A stretch of DNA of 64,000 nt. It comes from Hyphomicrobiales bacterium. GTDB lineage: Bacteria; Pseudomonadota; Alphaproteobacteria; Rhizobiales; Beijerinckiaceae. The stretch covers positions 1-64,000 of the forward strand of contig RXIY01000013.1 in the NCBI GenBank assembly GCA_003963405.1, given 5' to 3'. Below are positions 44,179 through 52,073 of this stretch, one piece after another. The first letter of the stretch is position 1. Each line of letters starts with the position of its first letter. Below the pieces are notes generated by a model, which ran no database searches, was not told where the DNA came from, and saw only the letters and a program-made list of their open reading frames with translations. A program made the position numbers and the translations under genes.

Positions 44179-45500
44179 GCGGGACCGTGTCGACAGTCGG
44201 ACTGGGGACATCGACCAAGCTGATTGGTTTGACCAAGCATACGAAGCACGGCCACGTGCCAAGCCCGGTCTCTCCGCATTTCGTGGCGCCGCCGGCCCAG
44301 CCAGCCCTGTCGTTCAATCCGACTGCCTTGGCGGCCGCGATCGCGAGGACGGCGACGACTTGGGATGATGCACCCGTCGTCCTGCTCGACGGATTGCAGC
44401 AAAGTGCCCTGATCGAGCTGGAGACTTTGCTCCAGGATGGATCGGCATTCGCGCTCGAACCTCATTTCAAATTTCTCGCGGATACTGCTGGATCTCAGTT
44501 TGCGGCTAAGGTCGGCGCCGGCATTGCCCACCTCTACATGGACGCTATCGGCTACGCATGGCGAGCCAACGCCGCGTGCCTCTCGTCGTCGCTGGATCCC
44601 CATGCGGATTTCATTTATGAAGGTGGCAACGCGTCAGGCCACGGTGTTGTGCTCGCAGAGGCGCACGGTTCGTTCGCCAAAGATGTGAGCGCTGCCAAGA
44701 TAGCGAATGCGGCGAAGAGAAAATACATCAAGCAGGTAAAGCCCTTTGTCGCGAAGTCGTCCCCGTTCGGAGAGATCATCCACGGCTATTCAATTGCATT
44801 CGGGTCGAAGCCGACGGTAGCCGGGAGCTTCCTGGCCGTATCGGAGACGCGGATCTCGAAGCCGAGAAAACGAACTGCACCGCCAAGCGCCCCGCAGAGA
44901 GGCGCGATAGCAGAAGGCACGCCGGCACCGATGGCTCTAGCGACCCATCGCTCGAATTTTCTCTTGATGGGCGCGCCGGAGGTAACGAATTGGATCGACT
45001 GGATCCGCTTGCCAGACTCCCCAGCTCCCGAGCGACAAGACGTTCCGTTTCTTAGATTTGGCTATGCCGGACGAACCTATTTGGCGGCGCCTCCGTGGCC
45101 TTTCCGGCCAGGCGGCGCTACGTGGTGGATCGAGGATTTCTTCCATTATCCTGAGTGGTGGCGACTTGCTCGGCGCGCACGATTGTCGCCATCACGTCAC
45201 CCTGGTTCTGACTTCGGCTGGTTCGCGATCGAAGAGAAGGCAGGAAGCGAGTTCTTGAACGCGTTGAGCAATGCGATCCACGACCGAGGGGTGGGGCTGC
45301 CGGCAACGATGAGGCTTCCAACCGTGGAACCGACAGGCTTTGCGGTCTCCGCGGGAGATCGCATTGCCTGGGCTGATGTAGACGAGCCTTACCAGTATGC
45401 GCTTTTCCGCGACGGCTTGGCCCTTCTGGAAGAGCCTTTCCGAGGGCGACCGCGCGATGTGGTTGTCTGGTCGCCAGAGGGAGGGATGGCGCTTGGATGA
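44175..45500 (+). CDS. Unknown 441-aa protein, possible degenerate PD-(D/E)XK fold
   Basis: Last gene of the operon, coupled to the 70-aa gene by ATGA. No family is recognised with confidence. The segment from residue 141 to 166, DPHADFIYEGG followed by VVLAEAHGSFAKD, resembles the D...E-x-K core of restriction-like nucleases (Asp145, Glu162) but with His164 in place of the Lys. Downstream helices with several Lys (NAAKRKYIKQVKPFV) would fit DNA contact. The C-terminal half (WIDWIRLP, LRFGYAGRTYLAAPPWPF) is unfamiliar. It could be a nuclease-fold subunit or a specificity factor; this is inference. Confidence 0.65.
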   Translation: MSGTVSTVGLGTSTKLIGLTKHTKHGHVPSPVSPHFVAPPAQPALSFNPTALAAAIARTATTWDDAPVVLLDGLQQSALIELETLLQDGSAFALEPHFKFLADTAGSQFAAKVGAGIAHLYMDAIGYAWRANAACLSSSLDPHADFIYEGGNASGHGVVLAEAHGSFAKDVSAAKIANAAKRKYIKQVKPFVAKSSPFGEIIHGYSIAFGSKPTVAGSFLAVSETRISKPRKRTAPPSAPQRGAIAEGTPAPMALATHRSNFLLMGAPEVTNWIDWIRLPDSPAPERQDVPFLRFGYAGRTYLAAPPWPFRPGGATWWIEDFFHYPEWWRLARRARLSPSRHPGSDFGWFAIEEKAGSEFLNALSNAIHDRGVGLPATMRLPTVEPTGFAVSAGDRIAWADVDEPYQYALFRDGLALLEEPFRGRPRDVVVWSPEGGMALG

Positions 45501-45711
45501 CGCTGCTGCGGCGGGCCGCGTCGCAGAGCGCACTATGCTATGATCTTGGTTCGCAGCGAGACCAATCCGCGTTTCCGGGAATGGGTTGTGGAGAGGCGAT
45601 CGATCTCGATAGATACCGAAACCGCACAAAAAGTTTCGTGAGATTTTCCCTTTAAAATCAACACCCTAAAATTTTGACGGCCCGAGGGTCGGCTTTCGGT
45701 GCCGAAGATAA
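45501..45711. other. Convergent intergenic region after the seven-gene operon
   Basis: Becomes AT-rich after about 45620. A small stem (CGGC/GCCG, about 45690-45704) is visible but lacks a T-run on the plus strand, so I do not call it a terminator. No ORF is supported. Confidence 0.4.
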
Positions 45712-45747
45712 GAAAAAAACTCAGCTAGATCAATGACCTAGCTGGGT
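45712..45747 (-). terminator. Intrinsic terminator of the 72-aa gene
   Basis: On the minus strand, CAGCTAG and CTAGCTG (45744-45738 and 45728-45722, loop of 9) form a 7-bp stem extended by outer pairs across one mismatch, directly followed by seven T residues (45718-45712). It lies 85 bp after the stop of the minus-strand 72-aa gene. Confidence 0.8.
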
Positions 45748-45831
45748 CTAAAACAATCGAACGGGATCACGCGCCCCCTCAACCGCGCCCATCGAGGACA
45801 GCCAGAAGCTCGCTTCAGCGATCAAGCAACG

Positions 45832-46050
45832 CTAATTTAGCGTCTCTCCGCGAAGACCGATCTCCGTTGGGAAGGGCGGCAACTGCCCGTAGGTCGCCGC
45901 AGCTGTGAGCGCTCCCGCAGCGATTTCGCCCATTCGATCGAGAAGATCATCCGACCAAGCGACTGGACTCGGTCGAGTTGTCGTCAAGTCTACAATCTCC
46001 GTCAGCGCCTCGGTGAGGATTGCGAGTTGAGCAGCGGCGTCGTTCGTCAT
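45832..46050 (-). CDS. Unknown 72-aa protein
   Basis: Small acidic ORF with a ribosome-binding site (AGAGG, 7 nt before the ATG) and its own downstream intrinsic terminator, which together support a real gene. It is helical in appearance (AAQLAILTEALTEIVDLTT, WSDDLLDRMGEIAAGALTAA). No family recognised. It lies alone on the minus strand between the defence operon and the T4SS genes, so it might be a plasmid-maintenance or transfer-regulation gene; that is only positional inference. Confidence 0.62.
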   Translation of the reverse strand: MTNDAAAQLAILTEALTEIVDLTTTRPSPVAWSDDLLDRMGEIAAGALTAAATYGQLPPFPTEIGLRGETLN

Positions 46051-46511
46051 AAGCGACCTCTCAGAACTCTTACTCTTTTAAGTATGGGGCAAAACCAGCG
46101 TCCCCATGCAACAATATACTACATCTATCCTCAACAAATGGGGAATGGGAGCAAACGCCATGCGAAGGCGTGACTCGTAGAGCCAAGAGCGCTCGCAGCC
46201 CATGAGAGCAGTCACTCAAAGGCACCCAAACGATATTTTAACATAGCATAGAAATCGGCTTTCAAAAGGGGACGCCGCGCCTTGGCGTCAACACGGATCA
46301 ATCTTGACCGAATACCCATATTGGCGCCTACTTGGGTACTATACGTCTGTTTTTGATAGTTTTTTGAATCATGCGTTGTTTGCGGCGCTGAGAGACAATT
46401 CGCCGTTCCATGGCCGAGATTACGCTAGAGAAATCTAAATTTCCGCTCGCGCCGCTTGCGCCATAGGCGCGAGTACGTTTACCATATATTTTAGTAGAAC
46501 AGGGAGGCAAG
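46051..46511. other. AT-rich region upstream of the virB operon
   Basis: About 460 bp without a credible gene and clearly more AT-rich than its surroundings. It should contain the virB promoter. Visible elements are a dyad TACCCA/TGGGTA (46313-46338, 14-bp spacer) overlapping a TTGACC that could be a -35 box (46304-46309), and T-runs at 46350-46366. An origin of transfer could also lie here, but I cannot recognise a nick site. Confidence 0.45.
46313..46338. promoter_or_regulatory. Inverted repeat in the virB promoter region
   Basis: TACCCA and TGGGTA separated by 14 bp, about 175 bp upstream of virB1. A regulator of the transfer operon could bind it. The six-base arms are short, so this is a weak call. 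Confidence 0.3.
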
Positions 46512-47234
46512 ATGCGCGGCGCGATTCTCGGAATTCTCCTTGCTTTCGTCACTGCGCCGCAAGCTCTCGCGGGCGAAGCGGAGATGATCGCGCGCGGGCG
46601 CGCCCTGGAAACGGTAGTCTCGCCCTCGGGCAAGGTGGTTCCAGCGCCCCTCTCGAGTTCAGAGGTCCAACGCGTGACCGAAGGCATCGGCCAAAAGGGG
46701 GCGGGGTGTCCGGAGCCAGAGCCGATGTCCGCGAGCGCTGCGCGCGACCTTGTCGAGAGGATCGCCCACGAGGAAAATTTCTTCCCTGAGTTTGTCGTGG
46801 CCGTGGCCCGCGCTGAATCCCGCTTTCAGGCCGATGCGGTTTCGCCGCGTGGGGCCGTCGGACTCATGCAGCTCGAGCCCGAAACCGCAAAACATTACGG
46901 CGTCAATATCTGCGACGCCGCCGATAACGTCAGAGGCGGGGTCCGGTTTTTGCGCGACTTGCACAGCCGCTATCGGAATCCGCTGTTCATCCTCGCTGCC
47001 TACAACGCCGGCGAGAAGGCGCTCCTCGAGCATGGCGGCGTCCCGCCTTTTCCAGAAACTGTGAGCTTCGTCGCCGCGGTCGTGAACGAATTCTACGGCT
47101 GGCCCAAGATCAACGGAAAGACTCGCGATGACCGCGGCTCTGGCGCCGCGGCGCCGCAGATAGAAAGCGCCAAGGACCACAATTGGCGGTCTGGCTTCGT
47201 TTGGAACGTCGAACAGAATGGTGAACAGGAATGA
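46512..47234 (+). CDS. virB1: VirB1-like lytic transglycosylase
   Basis: 240-aa periplasmic peptidoglycan hydrolase that opens the wall for T4SS assembly. It has a signal peptide (MRGAILGILLAFVTAPQALA) and an SLT domain with catalytic Glu in VAVARAESRFQADAVSPRGA, followed by VGLMQLEPETAKHYGV and LAAYNAGEKALLEHGGVPPF. It is the first gene of the virB operon, and its stop overlaps the virB2 start (ATGA). The ribosome-binding site is GGGAGG. Confidence 0.9.
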   Translation: MRGAILGILLAFVTAPQALAGEAEMIARGRALETVVSPSGKVVPAPLSSSEVQRVTEGIGQKGAGCPEPEPMSASAARDLVERIAHEENFFPEFVVAVARAESRFQADAVSPRGAVGLMQLEPETAKHYGVNICDAADNVRGGVRFLRDLHSRYRNPLFILAAYNAGEKALLEHGGVPPFPETVSFVAAVVNEFYGWPKINGKTRDDRGSGAAAPQIESAKDHNWRSGFVWNVEQNGEQE

Positions 47235-47545
47235 GGCATTTTAGCAAAACTGGCCGCGGCAAAATTTCCGCTCTAGCCGCGCTGGCGCTGCTCTACGCAA
47301 GCTCTCCGGCCTTTGCGACGGGCGGCACGCTCTCCCCCGTGCAGTCGACGCTGCAAACGCTCGTACAAACCCTCACGGGGCCGATTTCGACGTCTCTCGC
47401 CATTCTCGCGGTCATCGCCGCCGGTTTCCTTGCTTGGGCGGGCCGAATGACTTGGGGCATCGCCGGCTCAATCATCTTCGGCATCGTGCTGGTCTTCGGC
47501 TCGACTCAGATCGTTCAGTTCTTCCAGTCCTCGGTCGGCGGCTAA
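47231..47545 (+). CDS. virB2: VirB2/TrbC-like major pilin
   Basis: 104-aa pilin precursor: a long signal sequence (about 1-30, ending near SSPAFATG), then two hydrophobic segments (ISTSLAILAVIAAGFLAWAG and IAGSIIFGIVLVFGSTQIVQ) separated by a short polar loop, the classic VirB2 layout. It forms the pilus of the conjugation channel. Position after virB1 and before virB3 supports the call. Confidence 0.9.
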   Translation: MRHFSKTGRGKISALAALALLYASSPAFATGGTLSPVQSTLQTLVQTLTGPISTSLAILAVIAAGFLAWAGRMTWGIAGSIIFGIVLVFGSTQIVQFFQSSVGG

Positions 47546-47547
47546 CG

Positions 47548-47844
47548 ATGAGCAACGCCGATCTTGAAAAGCCGATGATCGTCCCACTCGTCAAAGCGCT
47601 GACCCGAGCCCCGACGATTGTTGGAGTTCCCTACATGTATTTCATGTTCGAGATGGTCACCACCTCAGTGATCTTCCTCGCGACCCACAACCTCTTCAAT
47701 CTGCTCTGGATGATCCCGTTGCATCTCTTCGGCTATGTCATGACCTTAAGAGACGATCGGATCTTCGAGGTCCTGTTCGTGCGGTCCTCGAAATGCCCCC
47801 CGCGCTCCCGTGAGTTCTGGGGTTGCGATTCCTATAAGGTTTGA
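47548..47844 (+). CDS. virB3: VirB3-like inner-membrane protein
   Basis: 98-aa protein with the VirB3 layout: a short cytoplasmic N-terminus with PLVKALTRAPTIVGVPYMYF, two adjacent hydrophobic segments (about 35-70), and a conserved MTLRDDRIFEVLFV stretch. It is needed with VirB4 for pilus assembly. The ATG at 47548 follows the virB2 stop by 2 bp; its own stop lies 8 bp before virB4. Confidence 0.88.
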   Translation: MSNADLEKPMIVPLVKALTRAPTIVGVPYMYFMFEMVTTSVIFLATHNLFNLLWMIPLHLFGYVMTLRDDRIFEVLFVRSSKCPPRSREFWGCDSYKV

Positions 47845-47852
47845 GGGGCTTA

Positions 47853-50264
47853 ATGCTGCGGGCGCTGCAGGACCAGATGAGCTTTGGCGCGGTGTCGCGG
47901 CGGGAACGCCCCGTCTCGTCGCATCTGCCGTACCTGCGCCACGTCGACGACTTTATCGTCAAATCCAAGTCCGGCCTGTTGATGACCTTCGTCAAGCTGG
48001 AAGGCTTCTCATTCCAGACCGCGGACTGGTCCGACATCAATGCTCGCATGCTCGGCCGTAACGATCTCGTGCGCACGCTCGGTAACAGCCGCTTCGCGCT
48101 TTATTCGCATATCATCCGGCGCGAGATTGAGCCGGCGATCCCGTCGAGTTTCGATAACGCCTTCTGCGGAGAGCTCGACGAGCGCTATCACGCGGCGCTG
48201 TCAAAGCGGCGCATGTTCGTCAACGACATCTACCTCACGATCATCCGCAGGCCCCTGCAAGGCCACGCCGGAACCTTTGAAGCGCTGATGCAGACGGTCC
48301 TGGGCAAAAAGACCGGCGACGGCGGCTCCTTCGATCAGCAAGAGGCGCAAGCGGAGTTGCGGGACGTCACGACGGCGGTCCTCTCGGCCATGGCGGCCTA
48401 TCGACCGCGTCATCTCAAGGTCGCCGAGCGGGCAGGGGCCTGGTTCTCGGAGCCGCTCGAATTCCTGGCGCAGCTCGGCAATGGCGCCATCCCTCGGCCG
48501 ATGCACCTTCCCAGAATGTCGCTCGACCAGGCGCTGGCATTGAAGCGCGTGTTCTTCGGCAAGAACGCGCTGGAATTCCGCGGCGGCTCGGCGAGCGAGA
48601 CCCGCTTTGGCGCGGTGCTGTCGGTGAGGGAATATCCGGCGCAAACCGGGCCAGGCTTTCTCGACAATCTCCTCACCATCCCGCACGAATTCATCGTCGC
48701 GCAGTCCTTCGCAATCATCGACCGGCCTGTCGCGCAATCCCATATCGACCGCGTCGCGCGGCAGGTCGACATGTCCGACGAGGCAGGGTCGATCGTCGCC
48801 GAGCATTTGAACGACGCGCGGGACGAGCTCCTCGCTTCTGAGGCCATCTACGGCGAGCATCATATGACGGTACTGGCGCTCGGGCGGAGCATGCAGGAGG
48901 TCGACGCCACCGTCACGGCAGCCGGCGCGGCGCTCACCGACCGCTCCGTGATTTGGGTGCGGGAAGACCTCAATATGGAGCCGGCCTTCTGGGCGCAGTG
49001 GCCCGGAAACTTTCCCTATATCGCCCGCAACTCGATCATCAGCTCGAAGAATCTCGCGGGCTTCGTCTCGTTGCATAATTTCCCGAGCGGATCGCCCGCC
49101 GGGAACCACTGGGGCCCGGCGATCTCGGTGTTCCAGACGGCGTCGCAGACGGCCTACTTCTACAATTTTCACGTTGCTGATCTCGGGAATTTCACGGTCG
49201 TCGGCCCCTCGGGCTCGGGGAAGACCGTGTGGCTTTCCTTTATCGCGGCGCAAGCCCAGCGGATAACGCCACGGCCCAAGCTCGTCTTCGTCGACAAAGA
49301 CCGTGGCGCGGAAATTTTCATTCGGGCGCTCGGCGGCCAATATGAGGCGCTCGAGCCTGGAACCGCTACGGGCTTCAACCCGATGATGTTGCCCGACGGC
49401 GGCGAGACGCGGGATTTTCTCTACCGGCTCTTCTCCTTCCTGCTGCGGCCCAAGGGCGGATTGGACACGGACCTCTCGGTCACGGAAGAGCAAGTCATCC
49501 GCAATGCGATCAAGACCGTCGTCTCCGGCCCGCGGGAGGGGCGGAACATTCCTGCCTTCCAATCGCTGCTGCGCGGCCGAATTCAGGCGAGCGAGAGCGA
49601 TCTCGCCTCGCGGTTGGAGCCGTGGATCCGCAAGGACCAGAGCGGCTGGCTCTTCAACAACGCTGAGGACCGTTTCTCGCTTAACGCGATTTTCGGCTTC
49701 GACATGACGCGGGTGCTCGACAATCCGGCGATCCGCACGGCGGCGCTGCTCTATATCTTCCACCGGATCGAGGAGCTGATCGATGGGACGCCCATCATGA
49801 TCTTCCTCGACGAGGGCTGGCGGCTGCTCGACGACGAAGTTTTCTCTTACTTTATCAAGGACAAGCTCAAGACCCTCCGCAAGCAGAATGGTATTATCGG
49901 CTTTGGCACCCAAAGCGCCGCCGACATCGTGCGCTCCAAGGCCGCGAACACCTTGATCGAGCAAACCGCGACCAATGTGTTCTTCGCCAACGCCAAGGCG
50001 GACGACGAAAGCTACCGCAGGGCGTTCCAGCTTTCCGACCGGGAAATGCGCTGGATCAGAGAGACGGTCCCCGAGGCGCGGTCCTTTCTGATCAAGCACG
50101 GGCAGGATTCGGTCATCGCCAAATTGGACCTCGGCGGCATGCCCGAATTCATCAAGGTGCTCTCCGGGCGCACCGAGACGGTTGCGGAGCTCTATTCGCT
50201 GATGGGGGAGGTCGGGAGCGCGCCGGAAGCCTGGCTGCCGACTTTCATGGGGAGGACGGCCTGA
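47853..50264 (+). CDS. virB4: VirB4-like T4SS ATPase
   Basis: 803-aa ATPase that powers pilus biogenesis and substrate transfer. N-terminal CagE/TrbE/VirB4 domain, then a RecA-like domain with Walker A VVGPSGSGKTVWLSFIAAQ (near 449) and Walker B PIMIFLDEGWRLLDDEVF, plus GFGTQSAADIVRSKAANTLI. I chose the ATG at 47853 after GAGGGG; a TTG at 47841 is possible. It overlaps the next start by 1 bp (TGATG). Confidence 0.94.
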   Translation: MLRALQDQMSFGAVSRRERPVSSHLPYLRHVDDFIVKSKSGLLMTFVKLEGFSFQTADWSDINARMLGRNDLVRTLGNSRFALYSHIIRREIEPAIPSSFDNAFCGELDERYHAALSKRRMFVNDIYLTIIRRPLQGHAGTFEALMQTVLGKKTGDGGSFDQQEAQAELRDVTTAVLSAMAAYRPRHLKVAERAGAWFSEPLEFLAQLGNGAIPRPMHLPRMSLDQALALKRVFFGKNALEFRGGSASETRFGAVLSVREYPAQTGPGFLDNLLTIPHEFIVAQSFAIIDRPVAQSHIDRVARQVDMSDEAGSIVAEHLNDARDELLASEAIYGEHHMTVLALGRSMQEVDATVTAAGAALTDRSVIWVREDLNMEPAFWAQWPGNFPYIARNSIISSKNLAGFVSLHNFPSGSPAGNHWGPAISVFQTASQTAYFYNFHVADLGNFTVVGPSGSGKTVWLSFIAAQAQRITPRPKLVFVDKDRGAEIFIRALGGQYEALEPGTATGFNPMMLPDGGETRDFLYRLFSFLLRPKGGLDTDLSVTEEQVIRNAIKTVVSGPREGRNIPAFQSLLRGRIQASESDLASRLEPWIRKDQSGWLFNNAEDRFSLNAIFGFDMTRVLDNPAIRTAALLYIFHRIEELIDGTPIMIFLDEGWRLLDDEVFSYFIKDKLKTLRKQNGIIGFGTQSAADIVRSKAANTLIEQTATNVFFANAKADDESYRRAFQLSDREMRWIRETVPEARSFLIKHGQDSVIAKLDLGGMPEFIKVLSGRTETVAELYSLMGEVGSAPEAWLPTFMGRTA

Positions 50265-51067
50265 TGCGCGTTCTTCTTACGTCGGCTTTTCTTGTCGCCT
50301 CAGCGGTCGCGGCCCTCGCCGATATTCCGGTCGAGGACGCCCAGCAGCTCACGCAAAAGATTCAGACCTCGGCGCTGACGACCACCCTGGTCCCGGTGCA
50401 GCAAAAGCAGCGCGACGGGCAGAAGGGGATCGATTGCGCGACCCACACCGGCCAGAAGGGCGCCGTACAGAACAACACCGCGACGCCCAACGCATCCGCG
50501 GGCGCCGCCGCGGTCCAGAGCTACGATTCGGAAATGCAGGCGGCGCCAGCTGCTAATGCGCCTGGCCCGACGCTGGCGACGAAAAATTTCGGTTCAGCCG
50601 CAGGGGACGTCGTCGCCGGCAATATGGCGACGCAGGCGACAATCGTCAGCAACGGGCCGACCTATCAAAACGCCTCCGGCCTGATCGGCGGGTCGTCGAC
50701 CATCATGGCCGGCTACGATCAAAATTCCTCCGGAGGGACGCAGAACGGCGTCAGCTGGAACCAAGTGCTCGCAACCGCCAATCTGCTGGTCAACGCCTAT
50801 AACGCCATCAATATGATGCGCGTCTCGCAGGTAAGCCAAGCCGCGCGCGGCATGAACTTCACTTCCTTCCCCTCAGGAAGCGGGCTTCTCCCCGGCAATG
50901 CGACCTGCGGCGCTGGCTACCGCGGCGGCGGCACGGCGAATAGCCCCTGCATCCTTGCCTCGAGCCAATTTTGCCAATCGCTGCTCGATGGCGGCTGCGT
51001 CGAGCGTCGCGCCACCGACGCTCTCGGAAATGTGACCGTTTATCTCGTACGCGCACAATCGCGATAG
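50264..51067 (+). CDS. Secreted T4SS-associated protein of unknown role
   Basis: 267-aa protein with a clear signal peptide (MRVLLTSAFLVASAVAALAD) followed by a polar, Ala/Gln/Asn/Gly-rich body and several Cys near the C-terminus. It is encoded between virB4 and the virB5-like gene and overlaps virB4, so it belongs to the transfer operon. No specific family is recognised. It could be a periplasmic or pilus-surface accessory protein, possibly a diverged VirB5 relative. Confidence 0.75.
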   Translation: MRVLLTSAFLVASAVAALADIPVEDAQQLTQKIQTSALTTTLVPVQQKQRDGQKGIDCATHTGQKGAVQNNTATPNASAGAAAVQSYDSEMQAAPAANAPGPTLATKNFGSAAGDVVAGNMATQATIVSNGPTYQNASGLIGGSSTIMAGYDQNSSGGTQNGVSWNQVLATANLLVNAYNAINMMRVSQVSQAARGMNFTSFPSGSGLLPGNATCGAGYRGGGTANSPCILASSQFCQSLLDGGCVERRATDALGNVTVYLVRAQSR

Positions 51068-51081
51068 GAAAGGGGTTTTCC

Positions 51082-51795
51082 ATGAAACGGGCGATACTGG
51101 CTTTTTGCGTGGCGAACCTTTTCTTCGTTCTCGACGCTCATGCCCAGGTGCCGGTGATCGACGCCGCCAATCTCTCCCAATCGCAGCAGACGGCGACGAA
51201 CACCAAGCAAATTCTCTCGACCGACCAGGATATCCTTTCCAATGTGCAAAAGACCCTGCAAGCCGTAACCGGCGACCGCTCGTCGCTGGCGCAAGGACCG
51301 CTCGCGCAAATGGCGCTTGGCGGCGGCTTTTCGATGGGGAGCGCGCCGTCGCTCGGCTCGGTGATTTCAGGCGGCCCGCTGTCTTTCGCGGGACTCGGCG
51401 GGGATTCGCAGCAGATCATCAGCTCGCTCGTCAATGGACTCAATCTGGTCAAAACGCTTTCCGGGCTGCAGGGCGCGCTCCCCAGCGACAAGGCCTATCT
51501 CAACTCCTCGAACACGGCCCAACTCATTCTCGGCCTCATCAACTCGACGCAAGGGACGGTCAAGAACGCCAGCAACGCCTACACGTCCGGCGGGCAGCAG
51601 ATCGGAAGCTCCCCCGATGTTAAGGGCTCGATCGATCAGAATACGCAAATCCAGGCGCAGAACGGCCAGTCGATCGTCCAGCTCAATGGCGCCGTCAACA
51701 CCGCCGCGGCGGCGGCCAACCAGGCCAATCTCGACCGCATCGCCGGGCTTTCCGCCGCGGCGCGCGCCATGCAGTTCCGACCCTACGGACAATGA
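51082..51795 (+). CDS. virB5: VirB5/TrbJ-like minor pilus protein
   Basis: 237-aa secreted protein with a signal peptide (MKRAILAFCVANLFFVLDAHA) and a Gln/Ser/Asn-rich, mostly helical body (ANLSQSQQTATNTKQILSTD; AAAAANQANLDRIAGLSAAA), the pattern of VirB5/TrbJ proteins at the pilus tip. The ATG at 51082 follows GGAAAGGGG. The gene symbol is by position and general pattern. Confidence 0.72.
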   Translation: MKRAILAFCVANLFFVLDAHAQVPVIDAANLSQSQQTATNTKQILSTDQDILSNVQKTLQAVTGDRSSLAQGPLAQMALGGGFSMGSAPSLGSVISGGPLSFAGLGGDSQQIISSLVNGLNLVKTLSGLQGALPSDKAYLNSSNTAQLILGLINSTQGTVKNASNAYTSGGQQIGSSPDVKGSIDQNTQIQAQNGQSIVQLNGAVNTAAAAANQANLDRIAGLSAAARAMQFRPYGQ

Positions 51796-52073
51796 AATTG
51801 ATGCGGCTTTTCTTTATGGCGAGCGCCGCACTGATCGCGGCCGCTCTTTCTAGCTGCGGCTACAAGCCGTTGGAAGCGCCTTGCGCAATGTCCGAAGGCG
51901 GCATGCCGGCTGCGGCGGAACAACCCACGCCCGAGCCGGCGGGACCGCAACAGAACGCCGTGCAAGCCTTGTTCTATGCCGAGCCGGAAGCCAAGCGCGC
52001 GCCTGCGCCCTTCAGCTCCGCCGCCGGCGACTGCGGTCCCTTGCGCCCGATCAACGCGGAGCGGCTTAAGTGA
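51792..52073 (+). CDS. virB7: VirB7-like lipoprotein
   Basis: 93-aa protein with a lipoprotein signal peptide and lipobox (ALSSC, Cys near residue 22), then a Pro/Ala-rich tail. VirB7 is a small outer-membrane lipoprotein that stabilises VirB9. It overlaps virB5 (ATGA) and the following virB6 start. It is longer than the 55-aa Agrobacterium VirB7, so an entry-exclusion lipoprotein is an alternative. Confidence 0.72.
   Translation: MKLMRLFFMASAALIAAALSSCGYKPLEAPCAMSEGGMPAAAEQPTPEPAGPQQNAVQALFYAEPEAKRAPAPFSSAAGDCGPLRPINAERLK

Noticed and set aside
28436-45500. Assignment to canonical DISARM, Druantia or BREX
   Set aside because: No DrmC PLD, no BrxL/PglZ, and no other Druantia genes; the SMC-like ATPase and HNH nuclease do not belong to these systems as I know them.
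48201-50099. 632-codon open frame on the minus strand
   Set aside because: Shadow of virB4, which has all ATPase motifs in the plus-strand frame.
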